In this document: piece after piece, positions 1-7,604 of the stretch
Layout: every line of letters starts with the position of its first letter
Position numbering within the stretch: position 1 is the stretch's first letter
Source of the DNA: Candidatus Obscuribacterales bacterium
Lineage (GTDB): Bacteria; Cyanobacteriota; Vampirovibrionia; Obscuribacterales; Obscuribacteraceae
Direction of reading: 5' to 3'
Length of the DNA: 47,447 nucleotides
NCBI GenBank assembly: GCA_019746975.1
Contig: JAIERK010000179.1
Span: 1 to 47,447 of the forward strand
The notes under the pieces: generated by a model
The model's database searches: none
Seen by the model: only the letters and a program-made list of their open reading frames with translations
Told to the model about the DNA's origin: nothing
Program-made: the position numbers and the translations under genes

Positions 1-226
1 CATTGCCAAATCCGGAATTCTGCATGTAAACAACCGCAGGACTTCCGGCAGCCATGTAATGCCCCCCCGCCAGCGCAACGGCAGCGCCCTCATTGGCGCA
101 GATAACGTGATTATCCTCTCCTTCGAGATAGGCCGAGAATGATTTCAATAGCGAGTCTGGTACTCCGGCAAACAAGCCGGCACCATTTTGCTTGAGTTCG
201 GAGACAAAATCAGCTGTTTTTATCAC
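1..226 (-). CDS. ppd: Phosphonopyruvate decarboxylase, N-terminal part (cut by window edge)
   Basis: The first 75 residues of a thiamine-diphosphate enzyme are visible; the rest lies beyond the left edge. The segment GVPDSLLK, followed by an ICANEGAAVALAGG stretch and VVYMQNSGFGN, is characteristic of phosphonopyruvate decarboxylase (AepY). This enzyme removes CO2 from phosphonopyruvate to give phosphonoacetaldehyde and so drives the unfavourable PEP mutase reaction forward. The ANEG glutamate is where the catalytic Glu of the TPP-enzyme pyrimidine domain is expected. The start is GTG at 226-224, overlapping the TGA stop of the PEP mutase gene by four bases, so translational coupling is likely. 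A related sulfopyruvate decarboxylase is the main alternative, but the PEP mutase neighbour argues for phosphonopyruvate. Confidence 0.88.
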   Translation of the reverse strand, partial: MIKTADFVSELKQNGAGLFAGVPDSLLKSFSAYLEGEDNHVICANEGAAVALAGGHYMAAGSPAVVYMQNSGFGN

Positions 227-1530
227 GACGGACCTGATGGAATTAGCGCCAACACTTCGCTAATGGGCATTATACTCGTGTCGAGTTCGTAGGATCTCTC
301 GTTTTCCAAAATAGACTTGGCCGCACCGATCATCGCTGGATATGCGCTTCTAATCAAATGATTAGCATAGATCACAAGATTGACACCGGCATCAATCAAC
401 TCTTTTTCCGTGATCTTATTGTAGGTAGTCGGAATCGCAATGAGCGGGACCCGAACGCCGAAGTCCTGATAAATCTTGGCAAAGGCAAGGACTTCATCTG
501 CCTTCTTTTCCTTGCTGTGAATAACTATTGCATCAGCCCCGGCCTCAATATAATGTCGAGCTCTGTTAACGGCGTCTTCGACACCTTTTCCCAAAACGAG
601 ACTCTCGATACGAGCCACGATCATGAATTCGTCCGTGACCTGAGCCTTCTTGCCCATCGTAATCTTGTAGCAAAAATTCTCGATCGTATCCTGCGTCTGA
701 TCCTCTACAGAATTTGCCAGCAGAGAATTTCGTTTTAACCCGACCTTGTCTTCGATTACTATCGCCGATACGCCAAGGCGCTCCAGAGACCGCACCGTGA
801 AGACGAAGTGCTCAGCAAGACCACCGGAGTCACCATCGAAAATAATTGGTTTCGAAGTGGCTTCCAAGATATCAGCCAGCGTGTTCAAACGAGATGTAAG
901 ATCGACACACTCAATATCAGGTCTCGCCTTCGCGGTCGAGTCCGTCAGGCTGCTCAGCCATAGTCCATCGAACTCATGGACCATACCATTTTTCTCAATC
1001 CGTACGCGATCCGCTATTAGCGCAGTGAGCCCATTGTGCGCTTCAATAATTCTTACGATGGGTTTTGCCGTGAGTAGTCGACGCATGCGCTTCATGCGGA
1101 GCTGCGGTGTCGTACCTATCTGATTGAAGTACTTGTTGATGTCGGTTGAAGAGATGCCTTCGGTGTAGGGCACTTCAACAAGCTGCCCACCCCATTCCTT
1201 GAGCACATCAATGACACGCTCTCGGGTTTGCTTCTGCGGTCCCTCGCGCCAATCAGCACCATGGACTACAAAGTCAGGCTTGAACTCCCTCAGATTCTCG
1301 CTGTAGTCGAGAGTAGTCTGAGGAACAACCCGTTCTACGCCCTGCAGATTTTCCGCGATCATTTTACGGTGCTCGTAAGGCAAGTACGGAAGCCTCTTGT
1401 AACTCGCGATCGCCTGATCGGTTAATAGACCAATCGTTACTTCCCCTAGCTCTCTAGCCTTCTGAATAATGTTCAGGTGACCGGGGTGAATGAAGTCTGC
1501 GCTCATTCCAACGTAAACTTGCTTGGGCAT
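223..1530 (-). CDS. pepM: Phosphoenolpyruvate mutase fused to an N-terminal nucleotidyltransferase
   Basis: A 435-residue two-domain protein. Residues 1 to about 140 are a cytidylyltransferase-like fold with the HPGH nucleotide-binding motif at 15-18 and an ISST motif at 126-129. Residues about 150-430 are a PEP mutase/isocitrate lyase-like barrel with FDGDSGG at 231-237 (metal-binding aspartates) and the PEP mutase signature EDKVGLKRNS at 260-269, matching EDK-x5-NS. PEP mutase makes phosphonopyruvate, the first C-P bond intermediate of nearly all phosphonates. The fused transferase suggests a later CMP-activation step, perhaps of 2-aminoethylphosphonate for lipid or glycan decoration (inference). 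The reading frame extends upstream to 1632, but ATG 1530 has a GAGG six bases before it and starts directly at the transferase fold. The decarboxylase gene overlaps its stop. Confidence 0.92.
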   Translation of the reverse strand: MPKQVYVGMSADFIHPGHLNIIQKARELGEVTIGLLTDQAIASYKRLPYLPYEHRKMIAENLQGVERVVPQTTLDYSENLREFKPDFVVHGADWREGPQKQTRERVIDVLKEWGGQLVEVPYTEGISSTDINKYFNQIGTTPQLRMKRMRRLLTAKPIVRIIEAHNGLTALIADRVRIEKNGMVHEFDGLWLSSLTDSTAKARPDIECVDLTSRLNTLADILEATSKPIIFDGDSGGLAEHFVFTVRSLERLGVSAIVIEDKVGLKRNSLLANSVEDQTQDTIENFCYKITMGKKAQVTDEFMIVARIESLVLGKGVEDAVNRARHYIEAGADAIVIHSKEKKADEVLAFAKIYQDFGVRVPLIAIPTTYNKITEKELIDAGVNLVIYANHLIRSAYPAMIGAAKSILENERSYELDTSIMPISEVLALIPSGPS

Positions 1531-1873
1531 TCCAGTCCTCATGAAAACCACGCGTAATCGATCACAGTTTACCAAATGCACCGCAGCATGAGCCGAATCA
1601 CCGCCCCGAGCAGCATCACCGACACGAGCCAATTAACCGAACTGAGCCCACACGCTAGACGAGTTTCGTGCTCGAACTCCAGATGCCACCGTCGACAAAG
1701 TCTCATTAACGTGGCTACTGAATTTCAGCGAAAAATGAGTCAAATCGAGAAGCATCGCTACTCATTGACATCACAAAGAAGTCTGGCTCATAAAATTCAA
1801 GGAGTCTTCGCGCTTTTCGAGAAGCAATGCTAATACATCTTTTCGAACAGCGCACTTGACTATTGAGCGAATT
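1531..1873. other. Non-coding stretch upstream of pepM
   Basis: About 340 bases between the pepM start and the end of the next minus-strand gene. Short open frames occur on both strands, but none has a good ribosome site or a recognisable product. The pepM promoter is probably here, but I see no convincing -35/-10 pair. Confidence 0.4.
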
Positions 1874-2590
1874 CTAATAGCCGATTGCTCCACCGCGAAC
1901 CTGACGCTTATTGTTCCAGCCCACAGAGCGCAACATACCGCCGACTCCACCAGATTGCAGAAAAGTACCGACCAATGCGGCTGCGCCGATAGCACCGATG
2001 GCTTGCGTGTTGAGACCACCGCCGGACTGCATCCCACTGCCTTGTGAAGAACTGCCATTAAATGCGGTACCACGATTTCGGAATGCATTCTGCTGAGAAT
2101 TGGCAGACGCGAACTGGTTGTAGTTGACTCCGCCCGCCATGGAAGGCTGCATGCTCGGAGTGGATTGTGGCATCAGTGCAGCATTCTGTTGAGAGTGAAA
2201 CTTGAGAGACTCGTCTAGAATGTCGACGCCACTAGTCGCTCCAGTGACAGCCGTCTCAGCGGAGACGGTGGGAGCGAATTGAGAAGTGTTGACGGAATCT
2301 CCATTAACATCAAGCGGTCCGGATTCGGCGGTAAATCCGGCGGATGACTGCCTATTTGGATTGCCTTGCTCTTGGCTAGGGAAATAACCTGACTGCTGCT
2401 GACGAGAGCCCTCCGTGTTTACGGTACCAGAGGAGTAATTCATCGAATTCTGCTGCGCTGATTGTTGCTGATACAGCGGCTCCCAAGTGGCGTTCTCACT
2501 GGCTAGAGCAGCCTGGAAAAGAAATGGAATTAGAGCTGTTATTGCTGAAAGAACACGACCCTTCACGTCAAAAACCCCAAGTAGAGACAA
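1874..2590 (-). CDS. Secreted Gln/Ser/Asn-rich hypothetical protein
   Basis: I do not recognise this 238-residue protein. It opens with a signal-peptide-like segment (basic KGR, then a hydrophobic run to about residue 30 ending in AALAS), followed by a low-complexity region rich in Gln, Ser, Asn and Gly. A hydrophobic Gly/Ala stretch (GAIGAAALVGTFLQSGG) sits near residues 196-215, before a basic tail. It is probably exported and partly disordered, with a C-terminal membrane-interacting segment. The start is uncertain. TTG at 2590 has a GGGAAG-like site nine bases upstream; GTG at 2566 would give a more typical signal peptide. Confidence 0.6.
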   Translation of the reverse strand: MSLLGVFDVKGRVLSAITALIPFLFQAALASENATWEPLYQQQSAQQNSMNYSSGTVNTEGSRQQQSGYFPSQEQGNPNRQSSAGFTAESGPLDVNGDSVNTSQFAPTVSAETAVTGATSGVDILDESLKFHSQQNAALMPQSTPSMQPSMAGGVNYNQFASANSQQNAFRNRGTAFNGSSSQGSGMQSGGGLNTQAIGAIGAAALVGTFLQSGGVGGMLRSVGWNNKRQVRGGAIGY

Positions 2591-2669
2591 TTTTTTGAAC
2601 TTCCCGGCATCAATATATGTCGTCTAGAACGGCTCGTAAAGGGTGAAAGTACGTAGTCTGAAGGCGGGA

Positions 2670-2691
2670 GGGGCGGTATGACAACCACCCC
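2670..2691. other. Hairpin between the VOC gene and the secreted protein
   Basis: GGGGCGGT and ACCACCCC face each other across a six-base loop, with one mismatched pair. It lies 33 bases downstream of the VOC gene on the minus strand. No U-run follows on either strand, so it is at best a weak or Rho-assisted terminator. Confidence 0.3.
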
Positions 2692-2723
2692 TTGTCGGGT
2701 TCTTCAGGTGAAAATCACAAGCT

Positions 2724-3146
2724 TCAGTTTATCGAAGCCTCGCCGAATGATACCTGGTCTTGATCCCAGAGCGCGACTTCAATTTCGTATCCAGTCGGAT
2801 CGATAACGTACCATGACGTCGAAGATGGATAGCGCACCTCCCCGCCGTATAGAACACGAACTCTTTCCCGGTTGATAGTCTCTTGCCACTTGGACCGATC
2901 AGTAATGCGAAGGCCGAAGTGATTGATGGTATGCGGTGAATGGTCGGATACTTTGTCAGGTTTGGCTAAATTTGGGTACTCGTAGATGCATAGCAGAGCT
3001 TCTCCGCTTTTCATAATCGCCCACTTCATTCCACTTCTCAGCCCGGATTCGACGATTTCAAATCCGAATACACGCTTGTACCAGTCTTCAGTTTCATCGA
3101 GATTTCGTACAGACATGTTCAGGTGATCTAGATGTTTAACGTTCAT
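2724..3146 (-). CDS. VOC-fold (glyoxalase/bleomycin-resistance/dioxygenase-like) protein
   Basis: A 140-residue single vicinal-oxygen-chelate module pair. LDHLNMSVRNLDETEDWYKRV at the N-terminus is the usual first beta-alpha unit, HTINHFGLRI gives the second metal-side His, and SSTSWYVIDPTGYEIEVALW closes the fold with the DPxGxxIE pattern. Candidate metal ligands are His8, the His of INHFG and the Glu of YEIEV. Members include glyoxalase I, fosfomycin-resistance enzymes and extradiol dioxygenases, and the substrate cannot be told from sequence. The start ATG is preceded by an AAGGAG-type site. It lies downstream of rubrerythrin on the same strand, about 100 bases apart, so a link to oxidative or electrophile stress is possible but unproven. 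Confidence 0.8.
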   Translation of the reverse strand: MNVKHLDHLNMSVRNLDETEDWYKRVFGFEIVESGLRSGMKWAIMKSGEALLCIYEYPNLAKPDKVSDHSPHTINHFGLRITDRSKWQETINRERVRVLYGGEVRYPSSTSWYVIDPTGYEIEVALWDQDQVSFGEASIN

Positions 3147-3187
3147 GATAGTTCTCCTTCAATACAGCCCTACATATGGTGCCGATA

Positions 3188-3242
3188 GAAACCTGACGCC
3201 AACAGAAGGCGTCCACTTTCCCGGTTTTGACAGATCGTCAAA
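3188..3242. other. Two small hairpins between rbr and the VOC gene
   Basis: GACGCC and GGCGTC pair across seven bases near 3193-3211, and a TTTGAC/GTCAAA dyad lies near 3226-3241. They follow the rubrerythrin stop on the minus strand. Neither is followed by a clear U-run, so partial terminators or mRNA-stabilising stems are both possible. Confidence 0.3.
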
Positions 3243-3250
3243 CCCTGTGA

Positions 3251-3742
3251 TTAAGCTGGTTGTTTAAGCTCATTTAGGTCTTTTAGATCATTCAGAGCCT
3301 TCTGATACTTGTTAGCGTGATATCTCTCTACAAGACCAAGAGCTTTAAATCGTTTCGCCGCTTGCAAAAATACTTCAGCATGCTCGGCTGATTCCAGACC
3401 CTGTTCTTTAAACTCTTCAACTGCATCCAAGCGACCTTCATCTCTGGCAGTTTGTTCGAACGCCGGATACATCTGATTAGTCTCGTAAAGCTCGCCTTCG
3501 ATTGCGATTTCGAGCAGTTTTTCCACGGTCAGATCTGAAGGAGGGTACATAAGTTCGAGGTGTGCAAAAGCATGACCCGTTTCTTGATGTGCAGTCTCTT
3601 CAAAGAGCTTCGCGATCTCTTCATTCCCTAGCTGTCTAGCGACTTTCGCGAAGTAGAGGTATTTTCTGTTAGCCATCGATTCACCTGCGAAAGCAGAGTG
3701 CAGATTTTCCTCAGTTTTTGTTCCTGGAATTTTACTTGTCAT
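3251..3742 (-). CDS. rbr: Rubrerythrin lacking the rubredoxin domain
   Basis: A 163-residue ferritin-like four-helix protein. Helix motifs are ENLHSAFAGESMANRKY (Glu21), FEETAHQETGH (Glu54, His57), AIEGELYETNQMY (Glu82/Glu86 region) and ESAEHAEVF (Glu120, His121), the spacing of the diiron ligands in rubrerythrins. The family reduces hydrogen peroxide in the cytoplasm. The usual C-terminal rubredoxin with two CxxC knuckles is absent: the tail after about residue 135 is Lys/Leu-rich with no cysteine, so electrons must come from a separate donor. A longer frame begins at 3817, but ATG 3742 has a textbook GGAGGA eight bases upstream. The Fur-family gene lies upstream on the same strand across an array of inverted repeats. 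Confidence 0.92.
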   Translation of the reverse strand: MTSKIPGTKTEENLHSAFAGESMANRKYLYFAKVARQLGNEEIAKLFEETAHQETGHAFAHLELMYPPSDLTVEKLLEIAIEGELYETNQMYPAFEQTARDEGRLDAVEEFKEQGLESAEHAEVFLQAAKRFKALGLVERYHANKYQKALNDLKDLNELKQPA

Positions 3743-3759
3743 AGTCGAGTTCCTCCATA

Positions 3760-3777
3760 CAAAGCCGAGTGGCTTTG
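3760..3777. promoter_or_regulatory. Inverted repeat in the rbr leader
   Basis: CAAAGCC-GAGT-GGCTTTG is a perfect 7-bp inverted repeat with a four-base spacer, lying immediately upstream of the rbr ribosome site. In the mRNA it would form a stem ending next to GGAGGA, and could affect translation. It is a one-base variant of the ACTTTGC/GCAAAGT elements further upstream. Confidence 0.5.
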
Positions 3778-3839
3778 TGACTGTGTTTTCGAGCGTACAA
3801 AGCCGGAGCCTCGCCACTCATTTTTCCGTTTTGATTCGC

Positions 3840-3915
3840 GCAAAGTCACACGACTTTGCTAACGTCGATTATCGTTTTTCAAATGCGTCAGACTTTGCAA
3901 AGTAATCAACTTTGC
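3840..3915. promoter_or_regulatory. Array of ACTTTGC inverted repeats between fur and rbr
   Basis: Five copies of the heptamer ACTTTGC/GCAAAGT lie in 76 bases in alternating orientation. GCAAAGTC (3840) faces GACTTTGC (3852) across four bases. ACTTTGC (3892) overlaps GCAAAGT (3897) to form the 12-bp palindrome ACTTTGCAAAGT. That GCAAAGT faces ACTTTGC (3909) across five bases. The arrangement resembles several operator dyads for a dimeric regulator, or alternative RNA stems in a leader. It differs from the AT-rich PerR/Fur box. Confidence 0.5.
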
Positions 3916-3942
3916 TCGAGTCACTGAATGTGCCGTCAGCGC

Positions 3943-4353
3943 CTACTTCTTATCGTCCTCTAAGTCGCCGTAGAACGTAACCGTATAACTATGCACTTTG
4001 AATTTGTCACCCAACGCTTTCTCGATGTCTGGCAGCATCTCTTGCGGAATATCAATAATCTTGCCGGATTTGACATCCACGAAATGATGATGTTCGAACG
4101 TGTTGGCATCATACCTGGTGCGTCCAGGCTCAGTTAACACCTCACGAATAACTCCAGCATCAACCAGTGTGTTGAGCGTGTTGTAGACAGTTGCTCGCGA
4201 AAGCGGCACAGGTAACATTTCGGCTACGCCGGCTAATATTTCATCAGCGGTTGGATGTTCGAGCGTCTGCATCAGATACTCGGTGATCACGAGCCGCTGA
4301 GAGGTCATTTTGACCCCTTTTTTCGTTAGCAGCTCTTTTGCCGTGAGAGACAT
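3943..4353 (-). CDS. Fur/PerR-family transcriptional regulator without cysteines
   Basis: 136 residues with the Fur-family winged helix at about 1-80 (MTSQRLVITEYL, then the recognition helix around SRATVYNTLNTL at 52-63) and a dimerisation/metal domain with HHH at 88-90. Family members repress genes in response to Fe, Mn, Zn or peroxide. The protein has no cysteine at all: the CxxC pair expected after HHHF is replaced by VDVKSG, so the structural zinc site of classical PerR/Fur is missing. Divergently placed metal sites or a PerR-like His-oxidation sensor remain possible. It lies directly upstream of rubrerythrin, a typical PerR target. A 13-bp palindrome in its own promoter region suggests autoregulation. 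Confidence 0.88.
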   Translation of the reverse strand: MSLTAKELLTKKGVKMTSQRLVITEYLMQTLEHPTADEILAGVAEMLPVPLSRATVYNTLNTLVDAGVIREVLTEPGRTRYDANTFEHHHFVDVKSGKIIDIPQEMLPDIEKALGDKFKVHSYTVTFYGDLEDDKK

Positions 4354-4384
4354 TTGCCTTTTTCGCCTCGTTTACCTTGTCTGT

Positions 4385-4417
4385 ATTTAGACTAAATCTA
4401 GAATGAGTATTTGTCAA
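4385..4417 (-). promoter_or_regulatory. Candidate fur promoter with 13-bp palindromic operator
   Basis: ATTTAGACTAAAT at 4385-4397 is a perfect 6-1-6 palindrome. On the minus strand it follows TTGACA (4417-4412), and a weak -10 (TAGTCT, 4394-4389) sits inside it at 17-base spacing. An AT-rich dyad over the -10 of a Fur-family gene fits autorepression. The -10 match is poor. Confidence 0.42.
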
Positions 4418-4611
4418 CCCTTCTCTAAATCAGATAATGGTCCGAGAGGTTCCGAAATTCCGCCAACGCATTCCGCGGAGGGGATAATTTGGATGCCGTC
4501 TTAATGCCCTCAAGAGAATACTCGACGCCATTCCGACCACTATGGCTCATCGCTCGCTTCTGTCGGAACAAGGTCTCGGCCACTTTTCGCGATATCATGG
4601 GAAATCCATAT

Positions 4612-4645
4612 GAAAAAGAGTGCCACCATATATGATGAGCACTCT
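4612..4645 (-). terminator. Rho-independent terminator downstream of the GGDEF gene
   Basis: On the minus strand AGAGTGC and GCACTCT pair across a 15-base loop and are followed at once by a TTTTT run. It lies about 140 bases after the diguanylate cyclase stop. Confidence 0.6.
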
Positions 4646-4788
4646 CATATCACTAAATTTCGATACATCCGATTGACGGAAACACCATCAAGTGATGACA
4701 AGATACTTCAATCGACCGTAGCAATATAATCAATGCCTGGGTCAATTTGTAGTCACACCATTTGCAGTCGCACGAATTTTCTTGCTGC

Positions 4789-5478
4789 TTACTTACATGC
4801 GATCAGAACTTTATTGCAGCCCTTTTCTTTTGCGAGCATCAGGGCTTCACAGGCGGCTTCCAACAGCTCCTGCGGTTTGTTGCCGTGCATCGGATAATTG
4901 GCTACGGCGAGCGTACAGGTAACGTGGATAATTTCTCCGGTCTTCGGATCCTTGATCTCCAGCATCGACACTCTACGTCTGACCCGCTCTGCCACTACAG
5001 CAGCGCCTTCGCCGTCAGTCTCATGCAGCACGGCAACCAGCTCTTCGCCACCCCATCTCGCGGGCATGTCGATCTCGCGAACGGAGCTTCGCAATATCTT
5101 ACCTACCTCGACCAAGACAGTGTCGCCGACCTCGTGCCCGTGCTTTAGATTGATATCGCGCAGGTGATCAATATCGACAATCATCAGTGATAGCGAGTAT
5201 CCCAAACGCAATGCTCTCTTTAGCGAATGAGTGAGATGCTCCTTGAAGACATGCCGATTTGGCAATGCCGTCAAAACATCAGTCCCCATCAGCTCTTGCA
5301 AGCGGGCTTCGCAGTTAGCTAGTTGATGCCGCAACCGGTCTATCTCACGCTCTTTTTCTTTGACAGCTCTTTCGAGCTGTACATTATGACCTTGCAGTTT
5401 TCGCAGTTGACTCTCAGCCTGCCGATGGCGAGACTGTCCGTGGATCGACTGCCACATTTGTGTCAAATGGGCCTTCAT
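4789..5478 (-). CDS. Diguanylate cyclase (coiled coil plus GGDEF domain)
   Basis: A 229-residue protein with a predicted coiled coil at about 20-63 and a GGDEF domain at about 66-225. The domain opens with TDVLTALPNR, carries the metal/substrate helix region VDIDHLRDIN, and has the active-site loop GGEEL at 143-147. REID at 134-137, five residues before GGEEL, matches the RxxD inhibitory site, so c-di-GMP feedback control is likely. It condenses two GTP into c-di-GMP in the cytoplasm. There is no sensor or membrane segment; the N-terminal coiled coil probably provides dimerisation or docking. ATG 5478 has a GGGGGG run just upstream and is preferred over the longer frame to 5523. A terminator follows about 140 bases downstream. 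Confidence 0.92.
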   Translation of the reverse strand: MKAHLTQMWQSIHGQSRHRQAESQLRKLQGHNVQLERAVKEKEREIDRLRHQLANCEARLQELMGTDVLTALPNRHVFKEHLTHSLKRALRLGYSLSLMIVDIDHLRDINLKHGHEVGDTVLVEVGKILRSSVREIDMPARWGGEELVAVLHETDGEGAAVVAERVRRRVSMLEIKDPKTGEIIHVTCTLAVANYPMHGNKPQELLEAACEALMLAKEKGCNKVLIACK

Positions 5479-5675
5479 GGTTCCCCCCTTTGCCGCTCTG
5501 CTCTCAGACGGAAGTGTACGCAATTCGCCTTAGATAGAAACAGTCTCTCAAACGAGAGGCCGGCAATCCTAATCTTCTTGATCATCCAATCAGCATGGTT
5601 CGGTTTTACCGCCGCATCTGTTATCAACTGAGTTTTTAGTTATCAATCGACGCTGTTATATTAACCCGATTTAGT

Positions 5676-5695
5676 AATTAATACCAGTATTAATT
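5676..5695. repeat. AT-rich inverted repeat
   Basis: AATTAATA and TATTAATT face each other across CCAG. It lies between the stop of the secreted protein and the diguanylate cyclase gene, so it could be an operator or a weak terminator. No T-run accompanies it. Confidence 0.35.
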
Positions 5696-5711
5696 GGGGA
5701 TAACCGTAAAC

Positions 5712-6836
5712 TTAGTTTATAGGTGCACGGCTAAGTTCTTTCCCGTTGCGCCGGTTAAGGAAGATTAGGAAGTACTTACGCTTGGGCGAGCCAACAGTAA
5801 AAGAAACTTTCCCAGCACCGGATTTACCGGGCGAGACTTTTTCGAACTTAAATCCAGGAAGTGGGCTGAACCGCTGATCGTGTTCGTTGATAACAAGTAG
5901 ATCGAAGAAGTGAAACGTCTGCTTTGTGTTGTTATCCACTTCCAGACTGACTTCCAAGATTCGCGCCGATTTGTCATCCCAAAAGGGCTTTGCGAATTTG
6001 TAATCCTTGACTCTTAAATCCAACCCTTCTAAATGTTGTGCGACCTGCGCAGACGGCAACATCGTTTTGTCGAAGCCGGGCATCATTATAGGCTCGGAAG
6101 TAACAAGCTTGAGTTCGTCGCCCGAGAGAATCGAGGAGACTTTTCCTTTACGTTTTAGCGCGCCGATCAATCCGATGGTGCCACCAACACCGGCACCAAT
6201 AGCTACCGAGTATCCGTGAGTTGCAATTGCAGTCGGAATGCCGGTCAATTGGACAGAAAGTAGAGCTCCAGCGCCGGCCCCAGCGGCCACATAACCCATA
6301 TCTTTTCCGACCACTTTGACAACAGACGCCATTTTGTTATCGCGCGTCGAAAACTTAGCGTTGAAATCAACTTGATAATCACCATCCGGACTGACCAGCT
6401 TGTCGAATTGCACTTCAACGTATCCGTTGCGGCCAAGTCGTTTTTGGCTCTGCGCATCGGTGACCAACCCGCGCATATACCATCCGCCTGGTATCACGAC
6501 ACGATCACCATCCATGATGTCTTTACCGATGCGCACGAGTATTTCGTCGCCTTTCTGACTTATTTCGGAGTTGATCACCATTCCGTCAGGAACCACAAGG
6601 TCGACCTTCGTGCCTTGTGGAATTTGTTGCACCTCTCCAGAGAGGAGCGGAGACCGGTTCTTGAACGTCGAAACCTGACCACGCAACAGGGGCGTGTCCT
6701 TCGGCAGCGAGGGTACAACAAAATTTCCCCGTTCGGAGCTGACGGTCGCGTCGACATCCTGAGCATGTGCACAGAGCGCAACTAGCAATAGTGAGCATAA
6801 AACTGTAGCAAGCGTTTTCTTCAGCACTTTATCCAA
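5712..6836 (-). CDS. Secreted hypothetical protein with Gly-rich hydrophobic middle
   Basis: I do not recognise this 374-residue protein with certainty. It has a clear signal peptide (KVLKK, then a hydrophobic run ending ALCAHA near residue 25). Residues about 35-175 are mixed beta-type sequence with repeated LLRGQV/LLSGEV phrases near 49-69 and a GDRVVIPGGWYMRG stretch. A Gly/Ala-rich hydrophobic segment lies at about 180-230 (VAAGAGAGALL, AIGAGVGGTIGLIGALKRKGK), followed by a beta-rich C-terminus. The middle part recalls the end of TrbI/VirB10-like outer-membrane domains, but no conjugation gene is nearby, so this is only a hint. It lies 54 bases downstream of the DnaJ-like gene on the same strand and may share its transcript. 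Confidence 0.72.
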   Translation of the reverse strand: MDKVLKKTLATVLCSLLLVALCAHAQDVDATVSSERGNFVVPSLPKDTPLLRGQVSTFKNRSPLLSGEVQQIPQGTKVDLVVPDGMVINSEISQKGDEILVRIGKDIMDGDRVVIPGGWYMRGLVTDAQSQKRLGRNGYVEVQFDKLVSPDGDYQVDFNAKFSTRDNKMASVVKVVGKDMGYVAAGAGAGALLSVQLTGIPTAIATHGYSVAIGAGVGGTIGLIGALKRKGKVSSILSGDELKLVTSEPIMMPGFDKTMLPSAQVAQHLEGLDLRVKDYKFAKPFWDDKSARILEVSLEVDNNTKQTFHFFDLLVINEHDQRFSPLPGFKFEKVSPGKSGAGKVSFTVGSPKRKYFLIFLNRRNGKELSRAPIN

Positions 6837-6890
6837 ACCGGCGAGTTGGGTAACACATCATGCTTAACTCTTCAGACGCTAACTTTACGA

Positions 6891-7604
6891 CTATAGTTTC
6901 TTTGTTAGGATTTCTTTTAGCTGTTCCAAAAAACCCTTCTTCTTAGATGCTTTGCCAGAATCATCTTTAACAAGGGCTTTGATTCGAACTTCAAGTGTAC
7001 GAGCCTCCGGATCGCGAGGATCGATGCGCAGACTTGTTTGCACTTCGGTCATGGCGAGAGTATTCCAGCCACGGGCAAAATAGATCTCAGCGAGTTTGTT
7101 GTGGTAGCGCGGCTCTTTCGGGCAGAGACGAATAGCCTCTTTCATTGCCGTCTCCGCCTCTTGAAAACGTCGACGTTTCAGAAGCTCGTCTGCACGTAAT
7201 AAATGTTTGTTGGCCCACTTCACGTTAATCGTTTCATCCGGGCTCATGCCATCGAAATTTTGTCCGGAGGAACGTGGAGACTTCAGCGATTGGGTCTCTT
7301 CCATACTGGGATTGTCGACGCCGGCTGCTTCCAGCTCGCGTTCCAACTCTTCTTGTTCTTTCTTCTTCTTGAGTATTCGCACCGCGTTGTACTCGGCGCG
7401 ACGCTCTTCGTCCGACACAATATCGTGAGCGCGAGTCACACGGGCGAATTCGCGTTGCGCCCGAGATCTCTGGTCAGGGTCGTTGGGGTATCGATCGGGA
7501 TGCAGCTGCTTGGCGAGCTTCAGATAAGCCTTTTTGATTTCCTGCGCCGTTGCACTCTCTTCGACACCTAATATGGCGTAATAGTCTTCCTCAAATTCCT
7601 GCAT
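6891..7604 (-). CDS. DnaJ-domain protein with TPR repeats
   Basis: 237 residues. A J domain occupies about 6-70: DYYAILGVEESAT, the HPD motif at 35-37 that stimulates DnaK ATPase, and RRAEYN at its end. A charged linker follows, then about two tetratricopeptide repeats at 125-205 (ADELLKRRRFQEAETAMKEA and AEIYFARGWNTLAMTEVQTS). The G/F region and the zinc-finger CxxCxGxG repeats of true DnaJ are absent, so this is a class C J-protein that probably recruits DnaK to a particular client through the TPRs. There is no signal peptide or membrane segment. It is followed closely by the gene for a secreted protein on the same strand. Confidence 0.88.
   Translation of the reverse strand: MQEFEEDYYAILGVEESATAQEIKKAYLKLAKQLHPDRYPNDPDQRSRAQREFARVTRAHDIVSDEERRAEYNAVRILKKKKEQEELERELEAAGVDNPSMEETQSLKSPRSSGQNFDGMSPDETINVKWANKHLLRADELLKRRRFQEAETAMKEAIRLCPKEPRYHNKLAEIYFARGWNTLAMTEVQTSLRIDPRDPEARTLEVRIKALVKDDSGKASKKKGFLEQLKEILTKKL

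Noticed and set aside
1576..1833. 85-codon plus-strand frame upstream of pepM
   Set aside because: Arg/Ser/Gln-rich with no recognisable domain and no ribosome site; probably chance.
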